Positions 12,305 through 24,410 of a stretch of 64,000 nucleotides of DNA are shown piece by piece. How positions within the stretch are numbered: position 1 is the first letter of the stretch; the number at the start of each line of letters is the position of its first letter. The position numbers were made by a program, and so were the translations under genes. The stretch is from Annulohypoxylon bovei var. microspora. Lineage: Eukaryota; Ascomycota; Sordariomycetes; Xylariales; Hypoxylaceae. A model generated the notes under the pieces. That model was not told the DNA's origin. It did no database searches and worked only from the letters and a program-made list of their open reading frames with translations. Location of the stretch: positions 62,001-126,000 of the forward strand of contig MU405263.1 in NCBI GenBank assembly GCA_022836615.1, given 5' to 3'.

Positions 12305-14705
12305 CTAATGAAACTCTGCCTCCACCCTCCCGTACCTAACCCCGTCAACCTTAAGCTCGAAGCTCAAGCCGGCGCTATCGACGATCATCTCGAGCGTGAA
12401 ATCGAGGTTATCGAACTCGACGCCCCTCGTCGTCGTCAGCCTCGTGAACAGGCTCCTCGGCACGGCGCTCAGGTCCGTGGTGAGCGTGCACACGTGCACG
12501 AGCTCCCTCGAGTAGGCCGCGGGGGGCTCATCCGCCTCGCACGCGATCAGGTCGTCCGTCACCATGAGCGACTGCCCCGGCCGGAAGTTGCGCGTGTAGT
12601 GGAAGGCGATGGGCGAGAGGGGTGATATAGCTTCGCCCTGATATGGGATTGGGATTAGCATTATGATAGATAAGATAGGATGATGTAGTATCTCGTAGCG
12701 TAGCAAGAAACTGGAACATCTAAAACTAGTGGAAAAAGACGGGAAGAAAAAATCCGCGTCTTTGGTTTGGTGACAGGTTCATAGAGTTACTCACCTTAGC
12801 TATATGCCACTGCATCCGGTCGCTAACCATCCAGCGCTCCCACAAGGGGCTCCAGTACCGTTCGCTCACACTGTGCTTCTCCTCGTCGTAGACAGTTGCG
12901 TAGGAAGTCCCGTAATGCATGCGTGCTTTCCTGCTAATGACCATGTTGCCCTCGAGTCCACGTAGCACAGCACCACGGACCACGGCCGTCCAAGCATATA
13001 CTGGCTGCATAACTTCGATATTACCATTTCCGTCAAGCGCCGCGGCGGCACTGACCGCGTGGGTCGGCCGCTCCGTGTACGGGGGAGGGGCAGCGCTCGT
13101 GAAATGCGCCTTCAGTCGTCGGTAGAGGTAGTCGCTTTGGCCGAAGCCACCAACCAATATGATGCCTGATACGATGCCTCCTTTGTTGCGGAGGCCGTCT
13201 ACCTGACCTTGGACTAGATCGCAGACCTCTTTGACCACAGGCTCGAAGATCCCTTTAACTTCCTCGGCGGTCATGACGAGAAATCCGGAGTCTATCCGTG
13301 CTTCTTCGTCGTCGGGAAGTCCCGGGAAACTGCGGGCCATGAATAAATAAATTTCAGGGGTAGGTAAATCTGAGAGTACTCACGGAACATTGACTTCCTG
13401 GTACTCATCTTCGTTGAAGTTCCTCTTCACGAACTCCTCAAAGTATCGGAGACCCATCTGCCACGTCTTGGCCTTCTTTGTCTTCATCTCCTCGAACTTG
13501 CTATGGCCGAGTCGGCCCCGAACGTGTTCTTCGAACCTGTAATTTAAAAACGCACTTCCGCAAAGGCCACCGGTTCCAACAGCTGACTCCTCTACCTTAA
13601 GCGGCTTTAGTGACATGATTTTATATGCGATCAAACTACGCGGTTCAATTAGTTGTTAGTTCCGTAGGTGTCGAGGGACTGCCAAAAATTACTGACTCTA
13701 CTGTTCCGCCACCTGCGTCACATACGATAAAATTGTCTCCTACGCTGAGATGATTTGGTTGTATAGCCTTAAGAGTGTAGACGGCAGCGGCCTCAGGCTC
13801 ACTGATTATCTGTATATCCGCCTGAAGGCCCATTCCTGCCCTCTCGGCGGCCTGTAGTGTCGTGTTCTTTGCAGCATCGGACCATACGGCCGGACAAGTT
13901 AGCACAAAGTCGACATTAGTCGACGCCATGAACGATTCCCCATATCGCCGTGTGAGTGTATCCATGGTGTGTTTGTAAATTTCAGTGAGGTAGTCGCTAA
14001 CCGCGTCGACGACGGTCTTATTATACTTCTTGAGCTGGGTGGCGGTCTCCTGCGGACTGACGTAGAATGGCAACTTCTGTGACCGGTCGAGGAAGAGTTT
14101 GATACATCGTAACCGCGACTCCTCGGGCTTGAACTGGAAACCCCATTTAATATTGGGTTTAGTTTCCGGGGTCGGGTCTGGTGGGAAATCGTACGATATC
14201 TCAGTAGGGACTTTGTCCGACGTGATGCCATTCCCGCCCGGCCATGACTTGATAATCTCGACATCATCTGGAGTCGAGGTGTATACTGCTGCTACTCTGT
14301 ATTGGGTTTGTCAGCGTTCCAGGACTATACAACAATACTTAGGCCGTGAATGTTATCATATATAGGTACACGCCAAGTAGATGAGAAACCAGGTAAATCA
14401 TATGATAACCACGAGGATATAAAATCACATTATACCAGCTCATAGTTGCTTGCTTGCTCGCAAGTGGCCCCGCATCTGCGTTGAGTCTAGACGGTAGCAG
14501 GAGGCCGAACTCACCCAGAGAATGTAGTGCCAAAATCGACACCAACTATGAGACGATCATTAACGGCCAAGAGCCCCCTTGCGGGCTCACGCACTGGGCC
14601 ATTGACGGCCTCTGTCGACGATGGCGGAGTGTAGTTGGTGAAGTAATTCCTACTAGCCTGATTCCTCAGGCTCGGCGATGATCGAATTGGAAGACTGATG
14701 TTCAT
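12305..14705 (-). CDS. Hsp70-like ATPase-domain protein (HSPA12-like)
   Basis: Five exons on the minus strand: 14515-14705, 13697-14296, 13384-13635, 12795-13329 and 12305-12637, encoding 636 aa. The actin/Hsp70 ATPase signatures are in order: phosphate-1 loop VGVDFGTTFSG spanning intron 1, then CDAGGGTVDLIAYK (phosphate-2) restored exactly by removing intron 2, then IILVGGFGQSDYLYRRL (adenosine loop). No standard Hsp70 substrate-binding domain or EEVD tail follows; instead about 200 diverged residues end the protein. That places it with the fungal Hsp70-like or HSPA12-type proteins rather than with housekeeping chaperones. Intron 2 uses a GTCAGT donor; intron 4 is 157 nt. The start ATG is at 14705; an upstream TTG in frame was not used. 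Client or pathway is unknown. A TA-rich run lies about 43 bp upstream of the ATG. Confidence 0.88.
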
Positions 14706-14747
14706 GATGCTGCCACTTTTCGATTTGTCCAACGTCGGTTTTCACTC

Positions 14748-14767
14748 ATATATATATATATATATAT
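14748..14767. repeat. (TA)n microsatellite upstream of the Hsp70-like gene
   Basis: Twenty bases of alternating T and A, followed by degenerate TATATGATATATGATATAGG repeats to about 14815. It lies 43 bp upstream of the minus-strand start and could serve as its TATA element or simply be a polymorphic microsatellite. Confidence 0.8.
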
Positions 14768-16249
14768 GATATATGATATAGGTATATAGTATAGGTATAT
14801 ATGTAGATATACCAATGGCCGTCTCTACTCTTCGTCGTGTTGCTCTCCAGACATAAGCACTGTCTCGAGGGCGTTATTGAAGAGTTAGAAACACCGAAGT
14901 GGAGTAGGTTGTCCAAGAGAGCGACGAGATCGGAACTTCAGAGGATGGAGAAAGTGAGTGACATTATAAGAAAGTAAGGTGAGGTAAGGCTAAAAAAATA
15001 TAAAAGGAGTACTAAGTTAGAGTTGAAGCGCGGAGTCGTAGCTGTAGCACAGCCGCTTCAATCCCCGATATGCACTTGCGGGGGGGGCTGTACAGTTACT
15101 AAGTAGTATGTACTCTGTACTCGTAAGATTTCTTAAATGTAACAAATAAGAAAGGACAGAATTCAATTCTCTCTTTATTTCTTCCCCGAGAACTCTAGCG
15201 CCTTAATTCTCGTAATTCCCGTAATTCTCCTAAGGCAGCAGCCTTTCGAAAGAAGATAATAGGTGGTTGTTGATCTGATTTATTCTGCTGCCTGAACCGA
15301 AGCCATGCATGTCTCTGATATCCGGAACGTTATCCAGGTAGGATTCGAAGTACATACCTAGGCACATCCCGACGCAACATCTCGTTTAGGGCTGATTTTC
15401 AGACTCTGTACCTACAACTAGTGGACCCGCTCACCCACAACGCCGGCACCACCTACTCGGCTTACTTCCCAAATTGTACAGCGTACATTAGGCCTGAATA
15501 TCTAAGTGCAGCTTCACTCGATTCGAAACATGGATGTGTAAGGATGGATATTTGTGTCGTGTGAACTGATTATAGGCTAATACAATGCCCATTTGGTATA
15601 AATAGTGCCGCATATATATAAACCACTTCCCCCAGTTGCTGCACCATATATGACAAACTATTTGGGGTGGCGAGCCTCCAGACAACTTCTAAACTTAAAT
15701 CTTACTACCACGTTGAGTTTCCACCTTAGAAAAGCCAAATAGAAATATGCAGATTCTTTTTTTCTTTGTACAGTTGCTGTGTTTGCCTTAAAACCCCCGT
15801 CCAACCTGTGACTCAATCCTCTCGGTGACCACATATATTTCCCTAATTATCTTTCCGCCGTCGGACGCAACAGGCGTGCCTCGGGCCATCCACACCTGAC
15901 AAAGGGAATCATCTCATTTGGGTCCATGCCCTTTTAAAGCCTGACGAAATTCAAATCTATACTGGGTATTCTCGAAAATAATGTAGCCGAAAACACGAAA
16001 TTAACTGGTCTGAACCGTGAACCAGCCGTTAGGGGTATTTGGGATTTGAGATTGACATCGCAGAATCGAAGGAATCAAATGTCAAACAGAGGCCCTAGAT
16101 CCACGAACAGAAATGGAGCCAAGATCGAGAGAAGTATGCTGGAAAAGAGTGCTGCAAGATATAATGCCCTAGACTCCTCAAAACCACAAAAGCAACCCCT
16201 AACACCATGCCATGAGGAAGAATTGATACAATTACCACCGCCAAAATTT
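14768..16249. other. Promoter/terminator spacer
   Basis: This lies between the 5' end of the Hsp70-like gene and the 3' end of the kinase gene, both on minus. It includes a short C/G run at about 15079-15087. I see no coding sequence with recognisable features. Confidence 0.4.
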
Positions 16250-18642
16250 TCAAAACCTGTTGCCAGCAGCCCAAATGCTGGCAGCTGCCGAAGAAGCCCA
16301 TTCACTCTCTTCATATGGAGGAGTTGGCCACTTGTACTGAGCATCTCTTCCGGAATTCTTGTGTAGGTCCAATGGCTTGGGTGTTAGAGACTCACTTCCA
16401 TCCGCAAAAAGGACAACGTTGCCGCTAGCCGAGGGCGATGGCGTCGGGTAAGGGTTTGTAAGTCCAAGGTTACTGGCTGATTGTCGAAGATTGGATTTTC
16501 CATCCTTCTCTAGTCGTTTCATCGCCTTGTGAGTAGAGTTAAGCACTTCATCAAGGAGCTCATCCTCCTCGTCCAATGCATCACTTTGGACACCGTGAGC
16601 TGCTTGAGCCCTTCTCGTTCTGCTAGAAATCGGTCCAGGGGTTCGGGCAGCTCCGATCAGGTTGTCAACAGACCGGGGTTGCTGATGCGGCAAGGAGTGG
16701 TGTCGCTTAAGATTACCATTTGACACGGTCATATGAATCGGTGGGGCGGGGGTATTTAAATCGGCATTGTGATAGGGGTCTCGTAGGGTCCGGTCCAGGG
16801 ATTCGTAGTTATCGGTCTTAGCTGCCTGCCCGTGTTGGTCAATAACCATAGAGGACCTGTTGCTGGCCCATGGGCCGCAGCCGGCCTGAGCTTCAATATC
16901 CTCGTATGCAGGCGAGACAGGAGTTTGATGTCTACCAGAAAATCTTCTTGCTCGCTTACGTAGGTGAGAAAAAAAGCTCTCTTTGTGTCCGTTAGGGGGT
17001 GATGCTAGTCCACTGTTACCATTCAAAGCTCGCTCGGCCTGTTGCCGATGCATCTCGGCATACTGACTCGTGCTCGACGCCACAGACAACTGTCGGCCGA
17101 TTTTCTTAGAGCCCTTCTCGTCCGAACGAGGGGTTCGATTTGATGCTTGGGCGGTCACAGCGTCCGATAAGGGTGAAATAGGCCGGATTGTAGGTAGGAT
17201 TGGCATAGGTGCGACGTTCGAAGGGCCATTAGTCCAAGTGGTTCGCTTACCGGGGGCTGGCCTGGGCTTAGGAGCTGGAACCTCGTTCGTTTCCGGTGAT
17301 TGAATAGGTGACGGGCGTGGAGCTGTTACTATATCCTTCACGCTAACCTGAGCAGCTGAACTATCCGTGCTGTCGTTCCGACCAATTAACGATTTCCTGA
17401 ACCACGAAGGCTTTGATGAAGTCGATGTCGCAGAATTGGTGTCTTTCCCACGTCCTATGTCGGATTGTTTGCGACCCAATATTCTGGACGCCGACGACTT
17501 AGGCCTTAATGGATCAACCGCGTCGGTGAAGTAATCGTGAGCCAAGGCCTGAGTCGATGTTGGGCGGTTCTTGGGATCCCACATCAAACACCAAGTCACG
17601 AATTGGCTGAGCGATGTAGGCCACTGAGGCGTCTGGAGTATCGTATCCATCGAGTGCGGTGCCATCTTGGGGAACGAGAATCCAAGCTTTCCGGCTAATC
17701 TTGTTCCCTCTCTCCATTCTCCTCCACCAACTCGCGCACCCCCTTTATTGTACCAATTCCCGGGGCTACCCATAATCTCGCATACCCTCCAAACCTGGTC
17801 AACTTCATTACCTCCCGGGAATAGAGGCTTCAAAGTCGCAATCTCGACCGCCATGGCACCGACAGCCCAAATATCCACTGGTGCAGAGTACTCGCCAGCT
17901 CGTAGCAATACTTCCGGGGCCCGATACCATCTGGTTGATACGTAAGTGGTGTAGGGCAACTTTGAGTGCGTCTCTCGTGCTAGACCGAAATCTGCTATCT
18001 TTACAGTGTAGGTCGGAGGCGTCGAAGGTGGTGTCATCAAGGCCGAATACCGCCTGAATGAATTGGCAGAATCTTGATGACCGGATGTTGTAACCAGGAT
18101 ATTCTCAGGCTTGATATCGCGGTGGAAGAATTGATGAGCGTGGATGTGTTCTAGACCCTGCATGATCTGAAACATGATGCTCTTGACACTTCCATTGTCA
18201 AGACACTTGTGATCGCGGGCCTTCATTAGTTGATACAGATTCCCCTCCATATACTCCATGCATATATGAAGCTTCTTGGTAAAAGGATCAAGGAATATGT
18301 CCAGTGCGGGAACCAAATGTTGGTGTGGCGGTAACGTTCTTAGGAAGACGACTTCCCGTAACTCGAGACATGGTGTGAAGGACTCGAATGTCTTTTTCAT
18401 CGTCTTGATAGCAATCTAAAGTCTCAGTTAGTTTCACGTCTCGCCCACATTCATTCACCGCAACATACCACAGTGCCGCGACGAGCCACAGCAGCGCCAG
18501 CAGTCCTCACTCTTGCGAGAGCTACACTACCGAAACTTCCATCTCCAATTTCCTTTAGTACCTCGAACCGATCCTCGAGAGCAAACCCGGCAGGCCCTTG
18601 GGAAATCGAACCCCCTCGGTGGGAATCATGTGTGACCACCAT
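16250..18642 (-). CDS. Ser/Thr protein kinase of the RCK family (Ime2/MAK/ICK-like)
   Basis: Two exons (18469-18642 and 16250-18415) encode 779 aa. The kinase domain starts at about residue 17: EVLKEIGDGSFGSV is the Gly-rich loop, and IAIKTMKK (start of exon 2) carries the ATP-binding Lys. Then come HRDIKPEN (catalytic loop), KIADFGLA (DFG) and the activation segment SKLPYTTYVSTRWYRAPE. The TxY within that segment (here TTY) and the VSTRWYRAPE context are hallmarks of CDK/MAPK-related RCK kinases: yeast Ime2, Ustilago Crk1, animal MAK and ICK. About 420 residues of disordered Ser/Pro-rich tail with many SP/TP sites follow, ending near EESEWASSAAASIW. Family roles are meiosis or sporulation, mating, and nutrient or light-controlled development. 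A 40-residue insert after HRDIKPENILV (Ser/Pro-rich) is notable. The start is the ATG at 18642; an upstream TTG in frame was rejected. Confidence 0.93.
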
Positions 18643-21600
18643 CTTGCAGATAAACCCCTTCAAACCAACGGCCTGATTGCCCTGGTCCTAATCCTACTGA
18701 TAAAGAGAGGTACGACAACCTTCCCTCGTACAGTCTCTTTATCCTATGGATAGCTCTATTGAAGAGCTACTTTGGTGTATCGGTGCATTCAGTTTGGCGG
18801 AGATCGTCTAGACAGACTGCAGGTAGTTCGAGTCGAGAGGGACTGTTTGATTCCGGACACTAAAGGCGGGAATGCTCAAAGTGAAATCGAAGAGACAAAC
18901 CACGATCTAAACTAAGACGAAAAGGAATAATTGAGATGATATGCAGAAGAGGGACATAAGAGAGGAAATGAGTTGGACGAGAATGGATTAATAGGGTCGG
19001 TTGAACAATTAAAAGATGACAAGGGGTAATGGGAACCAGTATGTCGGGGTGCGGGTCAGCGCTGGTCCAAGCTGATGTAGTAGGGACAGCTTCTGGAAAT
19101 ACTGCACACTCCCTGCTTAGCGTATTGGAGGTCGCTATGTCGGGTTCAAGGGAGTGACGGATTGACGATTTTCGTTTTGTATTGGCAAAAAAAGAGGGAA
19201 TGTCAGATACTCTGATGGTTGGGATGTATTATCGTTTCTTATTAATTGTTCCTTTTTCCGGATAGGCCGCCTTGAATAATAATTAACCGTGTTGATAGTT
19301 GTTATGCCGTTCCGTCTTGTTGTAGTAAACCGGATTGTCGTCGCAAGTCAGATAAACGAACCCAGGTGAGATCTATGTATGTGCGAGAAGAATCGACGAT
19401 GCGATGAGGGCTAAGAAAACTAATAGGAATTCTTGGTCCAGATTTATCGTGGCGCATATAGATTCCTCCCGTATGTGAATTTGAAAACGAAAGTTTGAAT
19501 TATTGATTGAAGAAAAAAGAGAGAGAAAAAGGGAAAAAGAGCAAAAAGGCGAGGGTTGAATTGAATGGTCGGATGGGATGGGATGGGATTGGGAGTTCGA
19601 ATGAATGGACGAACTGCTGGATTGGCTGATTGAAGTGATTTCAGAGGTGTTTGACAGGTTCTTTCCTCCACGCTAGGCTTGTACTGGACAGGAAGGGGCA
19701 GGAAAAGGTACAAAGGTACTTTAGGAGGGGGAGGAGAGGAACCCTAGAAACCTTAGCATGAATAAAGTTCCCCGGGGAGCATAACGACGCCAATTTCGCT
19801 AGTTACCCATGAAAAGACGTCGGGTCGTTCAGGCAATCAGAGCCAATCTTAGCAATTTACGCTTAGGGCCAGGGGTATAAAATAGAAAAGAGAAGAAAAA
19901 TTTTGGTGAGTTACAGCTCGAGTGGATTCCCCTTTTCTTAGTTTAATTAGCTATGATATTATTTTTCCCTTTTAGATGCAATCAACACTCTACCATCTTA
20001 TGATGAAATCACTAGTACATCTCATATACCCTCCTTTTCCTAGCAAAACCAACATACTTGTAAGAACCCATCAAGTATTGGGTTATATTCTCCGAAAGCG
20101 ATTGTCGATAATTGCATAAAACCACTATCCGGATACGCCGTTGTACATAGTGTATATCCACACGACTCTCACTGTATTTCTAAGAATGGTAGCACTAAAA
20201 CTGAACTATCCGGCAGCGATTCCGTCTTTACTTAGACGAAGTCACGGTGAGATGAGACCTATTGTACAATTGAACATTACGCTACTGCGGACGAAAGACA
20301 CCCTAAAGGTTAGAAGCAAAGCTAGGATGGGATAAAAGCACACTGTACCGCACTATTGAAAATGTGCAATTAGGCGAATTCTGCATCACCACCCAACCAA
20401 CCCTTACCCTACTTTGATCACGATGGTTTTTAGTCTTGTACATCACATATCAATAGTAGAACATACACATCAGACAAATTTTGAATCTTTGCATCTCATA
20501 ACTTACTACTTTGTAGGCACGCATGTCATCTTCGTATGTAGGATGAAATACTAAGATGCAATAAGCATCCAACGATGCTGAGATGAGAACTATCATCAGC
20601 CAAGGCGATTTGACCTACCCTATCAAGATGGCAGGTACATGAGTACATAAGAGAAACGACGGGTCACCCAGTTGGGAAATAGAGACGCGTGGGTCGGGAT
20701 CTCACCCTGCTTTTAGGTAGGTAGTCAATGCCAGCTCAGCACAGAGCATCCGTTTTGCCAGTCAGCCAGTTCGTCCGTCCAGTAGTAAACAACAGGGTTT
20801 TATCGCGTACCCATGACACGCCTCTATTTGACGAATAAAATTCTGGCGGATCGACGGGGCTTCATCAGTAAGGTACTCTAAGAAGATGAAGCACGGTGTG
20901 AAACCGATAAGTACCGATACGTACTTAATTCCGGTCTCCCACCAATGTCGATGGCAGGTTCTCCTCCTATGAGGTATGTGATGGAACAACGTACATACGT
21001 ACGGCCGTTTCGTCATACCTTTCTCTCTCCTACTTGATACGTAATAGGACAGGTTCCGGCTCGAATACGCTGCGCCATATATGTATATACCTATTTACCT
21101 ATTTACCTAGGTATGTACTTACCAAGCATACCTACCAAGGACTGTGGCTTTTCTAAACAAGACAATGTTTCCTTCTGCGCCTCAAAAGCAGGTTGTGAAA
21201 TGTCTTGCCCGCTTTCTAGCGGAGGGGGGGATAGCCCAGTCAGCTGCTCTGCTCCTCTCGCTTGATCCGAACGAGATTCAAGTCGATGAACTCAAGAAAC
21301 ATTTAAGTAATCAAGATCGTACCTTTTCGTGGCACGGACCATACATATAAAAGAGAAAAGGGCCCACTGCCGGTGAAGACCTAAAGACTAACCTTATGGA
21401 GACGGTCAAGAAAAAGAGAGGTTGGCCGATTAAGCGTTCTCGATCATACATATCGAGGACGAATTGGTCACACCGTCTTCGAGGTTGAACCCGTCATGCG
21501 GAAAGCAAAGCAAAACACCAGCGTCAACATTGAATGATACAACATATGTACATACCTACTTACCCAAGTACATATTTAACTGCAGGTCCTATGTATCGTG

Positions 21601-24410
21601 CGTCTGGGCACCTGCCTACCTCCCATCAAGAAATCGACATATTAGTAGGTGTGGCCAGAAAGGGAGGCCGCAAGTGTGATTCAATCCCAATTATGGTCAA
21701 GAGCGATGCATGATGCGCAGGGACTACTACCCGTTTAGAACTGCCAAATGGAATCGTTCCTGCCACCAAGCGACGTGGCGCACATTGGACGAAAACGAAC
21801 TCAATCAACCTAGTCCGTTACGGGGAAAGCCCGGTGCAAGGGAGTGATCGCGGGCGCGGGTGAGACAGGCACCGTCCGTTGGAAACGCCCAAAACGCCAT
21901 TCAAGGTGTGGAGTTTATTTGAAAAGTTACAAATGAAAATGATATAGACGACTTCCACCCCCGTGCATTTCTAGCAGAGGTTGAATGTCTACTTGCACAG
22001 ACTTCGAAGTATTCAGCACCTTCATCGATCAACCAGAGAGATGTCGGCGCATGGCAGGTGCTCCTTAGCAAATTCTAGGTACATCGAAAAATACCTTGAA
22101 CTTGCATAAATGGATGCTGCCGTGTGGATGTGGGCTAAACCCTTTTAGTAGAAGCCCCTGAGTTGAAATGCATGGAGATGCTTGGAGATCAGGGTACTGG
22201 GTACTCAAGAGACCCCATCTATTATGCACATAATTGTATGCGCGTATGTGTATTTCGGTACTCCATATCTGAAATTGCCGCTCTAGCCATTAATGAGTAC
22301 AGCGTCAGGAACGCGTAGACTTGCTTCTCACCTTCTCACGCGTACCAGATGCAGTTTCGACGATCCAAAATCATGCAACTATACCGATACCCTTTTGGCA
22401 TATTATTGCCTTACCAGCGTACTAACTAACCACTAACCTCTCCATATTATAGTAGATCGTATTTCCGTTCAAGGGCGGAAGGTATTACATACAATTTACC
22501 AGAATATTTCTTCGATTTGTTGGGCGATGATTCCGATATGCCACCGTTTGCACGTGCTACCTAGGTAGGTAGATACATATCATCGTCAAACGAGGTACTA
22601 AGATGGGTACTGAGATGGTGAGGTTAACGAACGACGACCGATCTTGATGCCTGATGCGGGTACACCTTTAGCCCTACGCATACCGAGAATTGACCTTCAA
22701 GACACTCACACTCAGACACCTTCACGGGCAGATCCCTTAGCTTCTGTCCTTAGCTTCTGCCGCACGAGCTCGACGGCTCGACGGCTCGACGGCGACTAGA
22801 GTGCATTGGCAAGAGGGTGGAGAATGAGATGTCAATATCAAATGCATGTTCAATATTATCTATGCTTATTGCAAGCTATCCCGAGCGTCCCTCGATGCAA
22901 TTCGAAACATAATCTTGGAGTGCATGATACCCCCGGATCCCAGAGACGGGATTACAGATAGGCGGGCTTCGGCGCCGCATTCTAGAAGGCAAATGTCTAT
23001 TATTACATCCAGGGGACTTCAGGTTGGATCACGGAACCAGTGTTTTATCATCCTTGATGGTCGATCCTTTACCTCGTGGGGTGGTCTTATCTTACATGAG
23101 TGATCCTCATGGCAAGACTATGCTTTTTTTGGTTCTTAGGCTTGACTAATCTGTTAATATTCAGCCATTCAGCCAGTCAACCTTCTGCTTGAGGAGACTC
23201 GGGTCGATTTATGAAAAATCTTTTTAATTTTTCCCCTCCCCTTTTTCTTTTTTTCGTATCACCTAATCCTATGGACCGTTAGGGTTTATAACCTTTAGGC
23301 TTCATTCGTACCTACCTAACAATCCTCCGTGTATATGGGACGTAAAATAGTGCGATTACGGCTTTGAGCGAATCCCCTAAAGCGTCGGTGGCCGTTTGTG
23401 GGACACGGCCCGCTCCCGTCGACAAGATTATTCGATTTACTCTATCCGACGTCGGGCTACGAGCGAGTTGAGCTTCTATGCGTGTTAGCGCTATTGGCGT
23501 CTCGGTGGTAGCTCGATCTATTTGATGGCGCGGGTATATTGACGATGACTGTCTTGTGAGTATTTTGTTGGCGGACACAATCACCCGATTATATCCCTAG
23601 CAGCTTTTCAGTTACTCGGAAAATATCTCTATTAGTAGGGGATATGTAAGCTTAGAGAATTACATCGGCATTGATGTCATGGATCTAAGCGATTCATGAT
23701 CCCGCCTAGTAATACGGCTATTTTGGAATGGCGCTTTGCGCTAATCCCATGGCTGACGATATCCCAACTTACTTAATTTTTACTATGAATATCATCATAT
23801 CATCCCATTCTAATCATTGAAGCGCCCAATTGCCTAAGGATCCTATCGACGACACAACCAGTTCCTAACAGAGATCTCAAGGACCAGACAGGTTGGGCTA
23901 TAAACAAATACCACATCAAGAGGAATAGAACCTCAACTCCTTCGTATAATCATGTCAAACATACCGGATCGAGATACTGTGATGCGAAATATACGTGATC
24001 TCTTGATCTAATTCGTAGACCAGAAGGTTACCGATTCAGGAGCCACCATAGGCAAGATATTTATCCAGCAGCTTAGATTATCCACGACTAAGGGATAGAT
24101 ATCTATGACACACCAACGAGTCGGGTTCCTAGGAGAGCTATCTGAAGCTCCTGTCATTATTGCCGTATCGCTGACGTAGATTCATTGATGTTAATAGGTA
24201 AATGAGGCATGATGCTATACCACACTAGACTCCCAGCAGTAGCCTCCAAGATATTTCCATTGCTTCTACATCTTCGTCGTCTAACTAACACCGTTAATAC
24301 TGGCATCATACTGGAGATCATCAAGCGAATCAACAACTATAGACTGCTACTTCATCTCGACTATTGGTAGTACCACTAGCAACCATACCCCTTAACATCC
24401 TTTTCTCCGA
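18643..24410. other. 5.8 kb non-coding divergent region
   Basis: This lies between two divergently transcribed genes, the kinase (-) and the aquaporin (+). Open frames are short, mostly non-ATG and without domain features. It contains an 8-bp tandem (CTCGACGG, three units, about 22767-22793), GGGAT repeats near 19571-19590, and many TAGGTA/ACCTAGGTA-like motifs (20715-20730, 21075-21120, 22558-22575). It may hold long leaders, regulatory sites or non-coding RNAs, but none can be demonstrated from sequence. Confidence 0.5.

Noticed and set aside
12122..12625. 167-codon + strand frame
   Set aside because: It is antisense to the last exon of the Hsp70-like gene, whose coding sense is well supported; composition mirrors that exon.
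21144..21350. 68-codon + strand frame with EIQVDELKKHLSNQ
   Set aside because: Starts at GTG, or ATG a few codons later; short, no homology recognised, isolated in the 5.8 kb spacer.
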